Translations under genes and position numbers: made by a program | Shown: piece by piece, positions 1-8,425 of the stretch | Position numbering within the stretch: position 1 is the first letter of the stretch | Layout: every line of letters starts with the position of its first letter | DNA from: Chloroflexota bacterium | GTDB taxonomy: Bacteria; Chloroflexota; Dehalococcoidia; SM23-28-2; RBG-16-64-32 | Assembly: GCA_022561635.1 (NCBI GenBank) | Contig: JADFQV010000013.1 | Span: 1-50,342 of the forward strand | Direction: 5' to 3' | Length of the DNA stretch: 50,342 bases | The notes under the pieces: model-generated | The model's database searches: none | Seen by the model: the letters and a program-made list of their open reading frames with translations, nothing else | Told to the model about the DNA's origin: nothing

Positions 1-745
1 CCTGGCGCTCCGTCGTGCGGTCGATCGCCTGTACCTGGTCTCTCAGGCGGGCGGCGCGCTCGTACTCGAGGTCGGCGGATGCTTTCTGCATTTGGCGGCG
101 GAGGTCGCGCGTGATCTCGTCCGTGCGTCCCTCGAGGAACATGATCGTCTGGCGGATGACGGTGTCGTACTCCTCCTTCGAGCAGAGGGAGGCACAGGGG
201 CCGATGCAGCGGTGGATAAAGTACTCCAGGCAGGGCCGTGGGTCGTCGCCCGTGATCTCTTTTGTGCACGAGCGCCAGGGGAAGAGCTTCTTCACGAGGT
301 CCAGCGTTCGCCTCACCGATCCGGCCGAGGCAAAGGGCCCGAAGTAGCGCGAGCCGTCGCTGCTGATGCGGCGCGTGATCTGGACACGCGGCCAGTCCTC
401 AGTGACGTCGATCTTGAGGTAGGGGTAGTGCTTGTCGTCCTTGAGGCGCACGTTGTAGAACGGCTGGTGACGCTTGACCAGCGTGGCTTCGAGCAGCAGA
501 GCCTCTTGCTCGGAGCCGGTGAGGATGAACTCGATGTCGGCGATCTGGGCGACCAGGCGGCGCGTCTTCGCCTCGAAGGCGTGCGTCGACCCGAAGTATG
601 AGCGCACGCGGTTGCGCAGCAGGGCGGCTTTGCCCACGTAGATTATGCGGCCGTTGGCGTTCTTAAAGATGTAGACGCCGGGCTTCGCCGGCAGCGCCTT
701 CAGCAGCGCGGCAAACTTCTTCACTGGGGCAGCTTTCGGGGACAT
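1..745 (-). CDS. uvrC: UvrABC system protein C, N-terminal part (runs off the window)
   Basis: Excision nuclease subunit of nucleotide excision repair; with UvrB it cuts both sides of a lesion. Reading the minus strand from the ATG at 743-745 gives a GIY-YIG nuclease domain within the first 100 residues (PGVYIFKN, then IIYVGKA, then RSYF), followed by typical UvrC text (YPYLKI, RYFGPF, a cysteine-containing CIGPC) and the start of the UvrB-binding (UVR) region rich in Glu/Arg. About 248 codons are visible; the usual protein is about 600 residues, so the 3' half lies left of base 1. No Shine-Dalgarno precedes the ATG; a TAGAAT hexamer ends 10 bases upstream, so a leaderless or near-leaderless message is possible. 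The next gene is also on minus, about 50 bases away. Confidence 0.95.
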   Translation of the reverse strand, partial: MSPKAAPVKKFAALLKALPAKPGVYIFKNANGRIIYVGKAALLRNRVRSYFGSTHAFEAKTRRLVAQIADIEFILTGSEQEALLLEATLVKRHQPFYNVRLKDDKHYPYLKIDVTEDWPRVQITRRISSDGSRYFGPFASAGSVRRTLDLVKKLFPWRSCTKEITGDDPRPCLEYFIHRCIGPCASLCSKEEYDTVIRQTIMFLEGRTDEITRDLRRQMQKASADLEYERAARLRDQVQAIDRTTERQ

Positions 746-755
746 CGTAGCTACA

Positions 756-761
756 ATTCTA
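756..761 (-). promoter_or_regulatory. Possible -10 hexamer of uvrC
   Basis: TAGAAT on the minus strand, ten bases before the uvrC ATG. The gap is longer than in the best leaderless candidates of this window, so this one is weaker. Confidence 0.4.
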
Positions 762-798
762 CAGCGCGCCGCCTCTGCCGCTATTGAAGGGTGGAGGA

Positions 799-1842
799 TC
801 AGTCGGTGGCAGCCGGGGCCGCGGGCGGGTTTGACTGCGCTGGGAGCGTCAGGGAGTAGAGGATGTCGACGTGGTGGTGATGGAACTCAAACGACTCGTA
901 CAGTGCGACCGCGCGCTCGTTCGACTGGTCGACGTAGACTGCGACGGCATCAACGTCGCGCTTGCTGAGGTGCGTAAGGCCCGTCGCCAGGAGGAAGCGG
1001 CCCAGTCCGCGGCCGTAGTACTCGGGCGCTGCGCCGATGATGTATACCTCGCCGACGCGGCCCTCGCCCTCGCGCTCCTCGACCTTTAGCCAGTGGAAGC
1101 CGGCCGGGATGCCGTCGATCTCCAGGATCAGCAGGTCCTCGGGTCTGAACCAGGGCTGGCGCAGGCGGGCACTGAAATCGTCCATCGTCCACTCGCCGTT
1201 CTCCGGGTGGCCGGCGAAGACGCGGTTGTTGAGGTCCAGCCACATCTCTTCGTCCGCGCCGGGGTGGAAGGGGCGCACGGACGCTCCCTCCGGCGGTGCG
1301 GGGATCGGCGCTGGCCCGGGATGGCGGTGCATGTGCAGGAGACGCCGCGTCTCCGCGAACGCGAAGTCGCTCGCTATGGCGCGGCTGGCGGGCGAGTCGT
1401 TGTAGGCCCACAGCTCCACCCGCAACGCGCCTTGAGACCGGGCGTGTTCGATGATGTGTGAGAGGAGCGTCCGGCCGATGCCCTTTCGCCGGAACTGCGG
1501 GTGCACTGTCAGCTCGCAGGAGACGCGACGCTCGCCGGCGGCGTCGAACGTCAACGTGTGCGCATATCCGACGAGTCGTTTGTCTTCGTAGGCCATGAAG
1601 CCGACGGCCAGGTCGGCGCCGCGCTTGAGGCGCAGGAACTTGTGCTCGCCGAACGGCTCGTGGCCGTCGGCCGCCTTCGCCGCCACGATCAGGGATTCGA
1701 GCTCCTCCATGTGCTCGTCTTCGAGGCGGGAGATCACTTCAACGTTCTGCATGGGGGTCAGCGGGTTACGCCAGTCGGGCGATTGACTGATTTCGCGCAC
1801 AGGCCGCTTCGTACTCTCTCCTGTCATCCTCACTTCTTGCAA
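799..1842 (-). CDS. Tandem-GNAT acetyltransferase, mycothiol synthase (MshD)-like
   Basis: 347 residues with two GNAT folds. The first (about 35-172) carries the acetyl-CoA loop QFRRKGIG at 116-123; the second (about 188-332) carries YGRGLG at 276-281. The second half shows the text I associate with MshD: HPE near 212, WF at 231-232, GFHWLK at 248-253, GEVYIIG at 264-270 and an LYESF-type end. MshD acetylates Cys-GlcN-Ins in the last step of mycothiol synthesis. No other msh gene is in the window, so the true substrate is open; a tandem GNAT with another amine substrate is the alternative. Start: TTG at 1840-1842 has a GGAG seven bases upstream; an ATG five codons later is the alternative. 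Divergent from the hydrolase gene. Confidence 0.75.
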   Translation of the reverse strand: MQEVRMTGESTKRPVREISQSPDWRNPLTPMQNVEVISRLEDEHMEELESLIVAAKAADGHEPFGEHKFLRLKRGADLAVGFMAYEDKRLVGYAHTLTFDAAGERRVSCELTVHPQFRRKGIGRTLLSHIIEHARSQGALRVELWAYNDSPASRAIASDFAFAETRRLLHMHRHPGPAPIPAPPEGASVRPFHPGADEEMWLDLNNRVFAGHPENGEWTMDDFSARLRQPWFRPEDLLILEIDGIPAGFHWLKVEEREGEGRVGEVYIIGAAPEYYGRGLGRFLLATGLTHLSKRDVDAVAVYVDQSNERAVALYESFEFHHHHVDILYSLTLPAQSNPPAAPAATD

Positions 1843-1961
1843 ACTGACTCTCCAATTCTAAACGCAGACCCGTGGCTGCCACCACGTAACCGGCAGCGAG
1901 GTGGTGTCGTAAGATTGGAGGAGATCGCCCGCCGCTTCGTTACTGACCTGAGGAGGCCATT

Positions 1962-2951
1962 GTGCGCAAGTTCACCGTTCTTCTCGCTGCCATCGCTGCT
2001 GCTGCGGTGGTGGCCGCCGTGCCTGCCCGGAAGTTCTTCCGCAGCCGCGAGGACACAGCCTGGCGCGACGCCGAGCGCCCCGGCCGCATCGTCACGGTTG
2101 ATGGCGTCGGCCTGCACTACGTCGAGCAGGCGCCGCCGGTTGGCGGAAACGCACCCGCGATCGTGATGATCCACGGCTTCGGCGGGAACACCTACAGCTT
2201 TCGTCACCAGATCGTCGATCTGGCGCAGGACTACCGTTGCGTGGCGATCGACCTCAAGGGCTTCGGCTACAGCGAGCGGCCCGACGGCGGCGACTACTCC
2301 TTGACTGCGCAGGCGCGCCTTGTCCTGGGGGCCATGGACGGTCTGGACATCGGCAAGGCGACACTGATCGGACAGTCGATGGGCGGCGAGGTCGTGATGC
2401 GCATCGCCGAGATGGCGCCCGAGCGTGTCGAGCGGATCATTCTCGCCGCGTCGGTGCCGGGGAGGAAGGTGCCGATCGCGCCCAGGTTGTCGTTCATGCG
2501 GCGCCTGGTCGATCCGATAGCGAGGCTCGTTTCCGTGCGTTCCTGGAAGCGGCTCTTCTACGACCAGAACCGCGCCGATCTCGAGCAGGTCCGGGCTGAG
2601 TATCAGAAGCCGGGACGCATTTATGGCACGACGAGGACGTTCTGGGAGATGTGGGAGGGCATCCGCCACGATGAGCAGATCGACTTCACGCGACTGACGC
2701 AGCCGGTGTTGATCCTGTGGGCGGAGAAGGAGCGAATCCTGCTGCTGCCGGGTCAGTCTTTGCGCTGGCTCCAGGCGCAGCTCCCGCACGCCGTCACGGA
2801 GCACATACCGTTGTCCGGCCACATGCTGCTGGAGGAACAGCCGGCAGTGGTGAACGCGGCGATCCGGCGCTTCCTCGATAGCACCGGGGAGGAAGCCATC
2901 GCTCCGAAGCCGAAACTTGCAGGATTGGGCCAGCCTCAGCGCCAATCCTGA
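1962..2951 (+). CDS. Alpha/beta hydrolase, membrane-anchored or exported
   Basis: 329 residues. Residues 3-21 form one hydrophobic helix behind an MRK start, so a signal anchor or signal peptide is likely. The hydrolase fold follows: oxyanion motif HGFGG at 71-75, nucleophile elbow GQSMGG at 137-142 (Ser139) and His287 in SGHMLLEE. Where this family usually has the acidic Asp (as in GEKDRI), the protein reads AEKERI, so Glu257 may replace it. GTG start with a strong AGGAGG eight bases upstream. Substrate unknown; similar folds include esterases, haloalkane dehalogenases, epoxide hydrolases and C-C bond hydrolases. lhr follows after 36 bases. Confidence 0.85.
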   Translation: MRKFTVLLAAIAAAAVVAAVPARKFFRSREDTAWRDAERPGRIVTVDGVGLHYVEQAPPVGGNAPAIVMIHGFGGNTYSFRHQIVDLAQDYRCVAIDLKGFGYSERPDGGDYSLTAQARLVLGAMDGLDIGKATLIGQSMGGEVVMRIAEMAPERVERIILAASVPGRKVPIAPRLSFMRRLVDPIARLVSVRSWKRLFYDQNRADLEQVRAEYQKPGRIYGTTRTFWEMWEGIRHDEQIDFTRLTQPVLILWAEKERILLLPGQSLRWLQAQLPHAVTEHIPLSGHMLLEEQPAVVNAAIRRFLDSTGEEAIAPKPKLAGLGQPQRQS

Positions 2952-2975
2952 CATGGAAGTGTCAGTAGCAGGCGA

Positions 2976-2981
2976 TAAACT
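2976..2981 (+). promoter_or_regulatory. -10 hexamer of a probable leaderless lhr transcript
   Basis: TAAACT followed by exactly six bases (GTCCCC) and the GTG start. There is no Shine-Dalgarno. The same CTGTCCCC string precedes the start of the aldo/keto reductase gene at 15466. Confidence 0.5.
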
Positions 2982-2987
2982 GTCCCC

Positions 2988-5900
2988 GTGAGCATCGTCG
3001 ACTCGTTCCACCCCGTTGTCCGGGCCTGGTTCACCAGGCGTTTCGACGCGCCCACGGACGCTCAGACGGACGGCTGGCCTCATATTTTCGCCGGCCGCGA
3101 CACCCTGATCTCGGCTCCCACCGGCTCCGGTAAGACGCTCGCCGCTTTCCTCGTTGCGATCGACCGGCTCGTGCGCAAGGCGGAGGCCGGCGAGCTGGAG
3201 GACGGTGTCGAAGTCGTCTACGTCTCGCCGCTGAAGGCGCTCTCCAACGACATCCAGCGCAACCTGGACGAACCGCTGGAGGAGATCAACGAGATCGCGC
3301 GGGAGATGGACTACGACCTGCCCGAGATCCGCACGGCGCTTCGCACGGGCGACACGACTCAGAAGGAGCGGCAGCAGATCCTCAAGACGCCGCCGCACAT
3401 CCTGATCACGACGCCCGAGTCCCTCTACCTGATGATCACGGCCGAGCGCAGCCGCGCGATCCTGTGCAACGTCAAGACGGTGATCGTCGACGAGGTCCAT
3501 GCGCTGATCCGAGACAAACGCGGCAGCCACCTGGCGCTGACGCTGGCCCGGCTGGATCACATCTGCGACAAGCGGCCGGGGCGCATCGGCCTCTCGGCCA
3601 CCGTGAAGCCGATCGAATACGCCGCGCAGTTCCTCGTCGGCGCCGGGCACGTGTCCGGAGACGGCAAGGCAGACTGTGCGATCGTCGACTCCGGGCACCA
3701 GCGCGACCTGGACATCTCGATCGAAGTACCGCCAACCGACCTCGAGGCGGTCGCCTCCGGCGAGCAATGGGCTGACATCTACGACCGGCTGACGGAGCTG
3801 GTCGAGACGCACCGCACGACGATAGTCTTCGTCAACACACGCCGGTTGGCTGAGAGGGTCGCCTTCAAGCTGGCGGAGCGCATCGGCGAGGAGCACGTGG
3901 GAGCCCACCACGGCAGCCTCTCGAAGGAGCGGCGCCACCGCATGGAGCAGCGGCTCAAGGCGGGCGAGATGAAGGCGCTCGTCGCCACCGCTTCGCTCGA
4001 ACTGGGGATCGACATTGGCTCCATCGACCTCGTCTGCCAGCTGGAGTCGCCGCGCAGCATCACGACGTTCTTGCAGCGCGTCGGGCGCTCCGGACACGCG
4101 CTCGGCCTGACGCCCAAGGGCAAACTATTCCCGGCCAGCCGCGACGAGCTTGTGGAGTGCGCGGCGCTGATCCGGGCCGTGCGCGAAGGGCGGCTCGACC
4201 GCGTCTTCCCGCCCGAGGCGCCGCTCGACATCCTGGCGCAGCAGATCGTCGCGGAGACGGCCTGCGAAGCGTGGATCGAGGACGACCTGTTCGCGCTCGT
4301 CCGCCGCGCCTGGCCGTATCAAGCGCTCGCGCGAGAGTCGTTCGACCAGGTCGTCGAGATGCTGAGCGAGGGCATCGCTGTCGGCAGCGGGCGCGCATCG
4401 CACTTCCTGCACCGAGACCGCATCAACGGAGTCGTGCGCGGCCGCCGCGGCGCGCGCAGCACGGCGATCCAGTGTGGCGGCGCGATCCCCGAGATCGCCG
4501 ACTATCGCGTCATCGCGGAGCCCGAGGGCACCTTCGTCGGCACGCTGGACGAGGACTTTTCGATCGAGTCGATGGCCGGCGATATCGTGCTGCTGGGCAC
4601 GACGTCGTGGCGCATCAAACGGATCGAGTCAGGCGGTGTCATCCGCGTCGAGGACGCCCACGGCGCGCCACCGACGATCCCCTTCTGGAACGGCGAAGCG
4701 CCCGGACGCACACTCGAACTCTCCGAGGAAGTCTCCCGTTTGCGCATCGACATCTCGCAGCGCCTGGAGGCATCCGACAACGGGACGAACGGTTCGTCCG
4801 ATTCGGGCGCCAACGTCACGAAGTGGGTGCAGGACGAGTGCGCGCTGAGTCCGGAGGCGGCAGAGCAGGTCGTGAGCTACATCCGGGTGCAGAAGGAGAT
4901 GATGGGCCTTGTCCCGTCGCAGGAAGACATCGTCTTCGAACGCTTCTTCGACGAAAGCGGTGGCATGCAGGTGATCCTCCATGCGCCGTTCGGAGCGCGC
5001 ATCAACCGGGCGTGGGGCTTCGCGCTGCGAAAGCGGTTCTGCGTCAGCTTCGACTTCGAGCTACAGGCCGCGGCCAGCGATGACGCGATGCTGCTCTCCA
5101 TAGGGCCGAACAATAGCTTTCCGCTGGAGGACATGTTCGGCCTCGTCAACCGGCCGACGTTGCGTGAGTCGATCGAGCAGTCGCTGCTCATCGCCAACGC
5201 GCCCGTCTGGCAGGCACGCTGGCGCTGGAACTCGACGCGCTCGCTGGCCATCTTGCGCCAGCGCAACGGCAAGCGCGTGCCGCCGCCGCTGCAGCGGATG
5301 CGGTCGGACGACTTGATGGCCGCGGTCTTCCCCAGGCTCGTCGCCTGCCAGGAGAACGTTACCGGCGCGATCGATCTGCCCGACCACCCGCTGATCAACC
5401 AGTCGATGCACGACTGCCTCACCGAGGCGATGGACATCGACGGCCTGGACGGCGTTCTGGAGCGCATCGAGCGAGGCGAGATACGCGTTCACGCTCGCGA
5501 CACCACTGAGCCCTCGCCGTTCAGCCACGAGATGCTCAACTCCAAGCCGTACACGTACCTGGACGATGCCCCCCTGGAGGAGCGCCGCGCCCGCGCCATC
5601 TCCTTGCGCCGGACGCTGCCCCAGAGCGGCCGAGACCTCGGCATCCTCGACCCTGACGCGATCGAGATCGTGAGCGCCGAGGCCCAGCCTCAGCCGCGCG
5701 ACCCCGAGGAGGTGCACGACGCCCTGCTGGGCCTGGTCGCCGTGCGCCCGGAGTACGTCCCGGAGTGGGGCGAGTGGTTCGACGAGCTGGTTTCCCAGCG
5801 CCGGGCGGCCACGTTCGAGAGCGACGGTGAGCGCTTCTGGTTCGCGGTGGAGAACCTGCCGCTGATCGAACGGTTGTACCCGGCCGCGACGATCCGGCCC

Positions 5901-7310
5901 CGCGTTAACCTGCCGCCCGAGTTGCGGCGTGAGGTCGACGAAGAGGAGGCCCGCCGGACGGCCGTCCGCGGGCACCTCGAGGTGCTCGGCCCGACGACGG
6001 TGGGCGAAATCTCGGAGCGCACAGGGATGGCGCCGGGCGCGATCAGCTCGGCGCTGGCGTTCCTGGAGGGCGAGGGTGGCATGGCGATGCGCGGCCGCTT
6101 CAAGGTTGGGGACGATGACGAGCAATGGTGCGACCGTCGCCTCCTGGCGCGCATCCACCGTTTCACGCTCGACCGTCTGCGCGCCGAGATCGAGCCCGTT
6201 TCGGCGCAGGACCTGATGCGCTTCCTTCTGCGCTGGCAGCACGTTGCGCCGGGGACGCAGCTCGAGGGCAAGCGCGGCCTGCTGGAGGCGATCGCGCAGC
6301 TCCAGGGCTACGACATCCCGGCGGTCGCTTGGGAGCGGCATATCCTGCCGGCGCGCGTCGCTGCTTACAAGGGCACGTGGCTGGACGAACTTTGCCTGAC
6401 CGGAGACGCCGCCTGGGCCCGCATGATGCCGCGAAAGAACGGTGACAACGGCGACGGATCGGGCCCTTCCCGGCGCTCGGCTGCTTCTTCGGCCACGCCC
6501 GTTTCGCTGGCTCGGCGCGTCGACCTGCCGTGGCTGCTCGCCGGCGTGCGCAACGGCAGCCAACCGGAGCCCCCAAGCCGTGGTGCGGCGGCTGAGATCT
6601 TCGAGCTGCTGCAGTCGAAGGGCGCGCTCTTCCACGACGACATCGCTTCTGCCACACGCCGCTTGCCGACGGACGTTGGGCGCGGCCTATGGGACCTCGT
6701 CGCGCGCGGCCTGGCGACCGCCGACGGCTTCCAGGCGTTGCGCTCGCTCATGGCCTCGAACAAGAAGCGCGGCTTCCGGCGCCCGCAGAGGGCGCGCCTC
6801 TTCCGCACGCTGGCCGTGAGCGGCGTGCCGTCCGGCCGCTGGTCGCTGCTGCCGGAGTGGGAGATGGCCGGTGACAGCCTGGCGAGCGAGGAGCTGGCCG
6901 CGGCCTGGGCGGAGCAGCTGCTCTTCCGCTACGGCGTCGTCTTCCGCGATCTGGCGCGTCAGGAGAGTATGGGCGTGCCCTGGCGGGACGTGCTCAAGGT
7001 GCTGCGGCGGATGGAGGCGCAGGGCGTCGTCCGCGGCGGCCGCTTCGTCGCCGGTTTCTACGGTGAGCAGTACGCACGCCCCGAGGCTGTGGAGTCGATG
7101 CGCACGGTCCGCCGCAGCGAGAAGGAAGGCGAGCTGGTCCGCGTCTCCGCCGTCGACCCGCTGAACCTGACCGGCGTCATCACGCCCGGCGATCGAGTGC
7201 CGTCGATCCACACGAAGTCGGTCGTTTACCGCGACGGAATCCCGCTGGCCGAAGAAGAGGCGGAAGTGGCGTTGAGCGAGCGCCGGGCGCTGGTTGTGAC
7301 GACAGGTTGA
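2988..7310 (+). CDS. lhr: Large ATP-dependent helicase, Lhr family
   Basis: 1440 residues, close to the full-length bacterial Lhr proteins (about 1500). Superfamily 2 helicase motifs are clear: Q-motif-like start near residue 23, Walker A APTGSGKT at 43-50, DEVH at 168-171, SATVKP near 203, and a C-terminal RecA domain ending in a QRVGRSGHA arginine-finger motif near 365. After it comes the winged-helix/beta-barrel Lhr core and a long C-terminal region (about 900-1440) of the full-length type. Lhr is a 3'-5' DNA/RNA-DNA translocase, linked in mycobacteria to DNA-damage responses. A short Asn/Gly/Ser-rich spacer lies near residues 600-615. The gene has its own probable -10 and appears leaderless; a weak terminator-like hairpin follows at 7316-7331. 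Confidence 0.93.
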   Translation: MSIVDSFHPVVRAWFTRRFDAPTDAQTDGWPHIFAGRDTLISAPTGSGKTLAAFLVAIDRLVRKAEAGELEDGVEVVYVSPLKALSNDIQRNLDEPLEEINEIAREMDYDLPEIRTALRTGDTTQKERQQILKTPPHILITTPESLYLMITAERSRAILCNVKTVIVDEVHALIRDKRGSHLALTLARLDHICDKRPGRIGLSATVKPIEYAAQFLVGAGHVSGDGKADCAIVDSGHQRDLDISIEVPPTDLEAVASGEQWADIYDRLTELVETHRTTIVFVNTRRLAERVAFKLAERIGEEHVGAHHGSLSKERRHRMEQRLKAGEMKALVATASLELGIDIGSIDLVCQLESPRSITTFLQRVGRSGHALGLTPKGKLFPASRDELVECAALIRAVREGRLDRVFPPEAPLDILAQQIVAETACEAWIEDDLFALVRRAWPYQALARESFDQVVEMLSEGIAVGSGRASHFLHRDRINGVVRGRRGARSTAIQCGGAIPEIADYRVIAEPEGTFVGTLDEDFSIESMAGDIVLLGTTSWRIKRIESGGVIRVEDAHGAPPTIPFWNGEAPGRTLELSEEVSRLRIDISQRLEASDNGTNGSSDSGANVTKWVQDECALSPEAAEQVVSYIRVQKEMMGLVPSQEDIVFERFFDESGGMQVILHAPFGARINRAWGFALRKRFCVSFDFELQAAASDDAMLLSIGPNNSFPLEDMFGLVNRPTLRESIEQSLLIANAPVWQARWRWNSTRSLAILRQRNGKRVPPPLQRMRSDDLMAAVFPRLVACQENVTGAIDLPDHPLINQSMHDCLTEAMDIDGLDGVLERIERGEIRVHARDTTEPSPFSHEMLNSKPYTYLDDAPLEERRARAISLRRTLPQSGRDLGILDPDAIEIVSAEAQPQPRDPEEVHDALLGLVAVRPEYVPEWGEWFDELVSQRRAATFESDGERFWFAVENLPLIERLYPAATIRPRVNLPPELRREVDEEEARRTAVRGHLEVLGPTTVGEISERTGMAPGAISSALAFLEGEGGMAMRGRFKVGDDDEQWCDRRLLARIHRFTLDRLRAEIEPVSAQDLMRFLLRWQHVAPGTQLEGKRGLLEAIAQLQGYDIPAVAWERHILPARVAAYKGTWLDELCLTGDAAWARMMPRKNGDNGDGSGPSRRSAASSATPVSLARRVDLPWLLAGVRNGSQPEPPSRGAAAEIFELLQSKGALFHDDIASATRRLPTDVGRGLWDLVARGLATADGFQALRSLMASNKKRGFRRPQRARLFRTLAVSGVPSGRWSLLPEWEMAGDSLASEELAAAWAEQLLFRYGVVFRDLARQESMGVPWRDVLKVLRRMEAQGVVRGGRFVAGFYGEQYARPEAVESMRTVRRSEKEGELVRVSAVDPLNLTGVITPGDRVPSIHTKSVVYRDGIPLAEEEAEVALSERRALVVTTG

Positions 7311-7331
7311 CCTTCACCCTCACGTAAGGGT

Positions 7332-7360
7332 TTTACTTCGCGGCGCTACAGGCATATCAT
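7332..7360 (+). promoter_or_regulatory. Predicted sigma70-type promoter of the 7.4-11.6 kb cluster
   Basis: TTTACT at 7332-7337, a 17-base spacer and TATCAT at 7355-7360. The predicted start near 7367 leaves a leader of about 47 bases that contains the Shine-Dalgarno of the next gene. It sits just after a short ACCCT/AGGGT hairpin and T-run (7316-7334) that may end the lhr message. Confidence 0.5.
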
Positions 7361-7413
7361 GGCCCCGGAAAACGATAATCTCAGCGTCACTGCGCTGACT
7401 TCAGGAGAGCCCT

Positions 7414-8403
7414 ATGCACAGCCCACTGCACACACCGATCTGCGACCTCCTCGATATCGAGTATCCGATCTTCCTCGCTGGAATGGGCGGCGTCTCGATG
7501 TCCAAGCTCGTGGCCGCCGTCTCCAACGCCGGCGGCCTCGGCATCCTCGGCGCGGCGACGCTCGACCCGCCAACGCTGCGCGAGGAGATCCACAAGACGC
7601 GCGAGCTTACCGATAAGCCGTTCGCCGTCGACCTCCTGGCGCCCGACCCGGAGATGATCCGGCCGCATATGCAGGTAGTCTTCGAGGAAGGCGTCAAGAT
7701 CTTCGTCGCCGGACTGGCCGTGCCGGAAGCGTTCATTGCGGAGATGCACGAGCGCGACATGCTCGTGATGGTGATGTGCGGCCGCGTGCGCCACGCCCAG
7801 AAGTCGGTCGCCGCCGGTGCCGACATCGTCGCCGCGCAGGGCACGGAGGCCGGCGGACACACGGGCGAAATCGGCGGCATGGCTCTGCTGCCGCAGGTCG
7901 TCGACGAGGTGAACGTGCCCGTAATCGCGGCCGGCGGCCTGGCTGACGGCCGCGGACTCGTGGCGGCGCTGGCGCTTGGCGCGGAGGGCGCGATCTTCGG
8001 CACGCGCTTGATCGCCACGCCAGAGGCGCAGGCGGCGCCGGGCTATCGTGACGCCATCGTCCGCGCCACCGAGGCGGACACGATGCGCACGCGCGCCTAC
8101 ACCGGCAAGACCGCCCGCACGATCAAGACTGCCTACGCTGAGGAGTGGGAGAAGAGAAGCGACGAGATACAGCCGTTCCCGATGCAGGCGATGACCTCTA
8201 TCCAGAACGATGTTATGGACTACCCTGGCCTAACCGAGTCGTTCGACCCGTCGCGCACGTTCATGCCCGCCGGTCAGGGCGCCGGCATGATCCACGAGAT
8301 TAAGCCGGCCGCCGAGGTCGTCCGCGACATCGTCCGTGAGGCTGAGGCGGTGATCGACAAGCGCTTCGTCCAGCCGTCTCTCGAAGCGCAGAAGAGCAAG
8401 TAA
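7414..8403 (+). CDS. Nitronate monooxygenase / FabK-like FMN enzyme
   Basis: 329 residues, a TIM-barrel flavoprotein of the 2-nitropropane dioxygenase family. Seen: N-terminal YPIFLAGMGGVS, the conserved GTEAGGHTG at 143-151 with the candidate catalytic His149, and the FMN-phosphate loop AAGGLADGRG at 172-181 followed by ALALGAEGAIFGTR. The family includes true nitronate monooxygenases and the enoyl-ACP reductase FabK; the window has its own fabI, so a catabolic oxidase/reductase seems likelier than FabK. ATG start with AGGAGAG eight bases upstream. First gene of a same-strand run with gaps of 22, 18, -1 and 16 bases; substrate not predictable from sequence. Confidence 0.8.
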   Translation: MHSPLHTPICDLLDIEYPIFLAGMGGVSMSKLVAAVSNAGGLGILGAATLDPPTLREEIHKTRELTDKPFAVDLLAPDPEMIRPHMQVVFEEGVKIFVAGLAVPEAFIAEMHERDMLVMVMCGRVRHAQKSVAAGADIVAAQGTEAGGHTGEIGGMALLPQVVDEVNVPVIAAGGLADGRGLVAALALGAEGAIFGTRLIATPEAQAAPGYRDAIVRATEADTMRTRAYTGKTARTIKTAYAEEWEKRSDEIQPFPMQAMTSIQNDVMDYPGLTESFDPSRTFMPAGQGAGMIHEIKPAAEVVRDIVREAEAVIDKRFVQPSLEAQKSK

Positions 8404-8425
8404 GGGAAGCTCCGGTCAGCGTGCC

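Noticed and set aside
2761-2830. Hydrolase Glu257 in place of the usual catalytic Asp as a sign of inactivation
   Set aside because: Glu is an accepted acid in this fold and the Ser/His pair is intact, so inactivity is not supported.
1830-4097. 755-codon open frame on minus opposite the hydrolase and lhr
   Set aside because: Antisense shadow of GC-rich coding sequence: Arg/Leu/Asp/His-rich text with no domain, covering two well-supported genes.
7359-7616. 85-codon open frame starting at an ATG inside the predicted promoter
   Set aside because: Different frame from the FMN enzyme, no Shine-Dalgarno and Arg-rich shadow composition.
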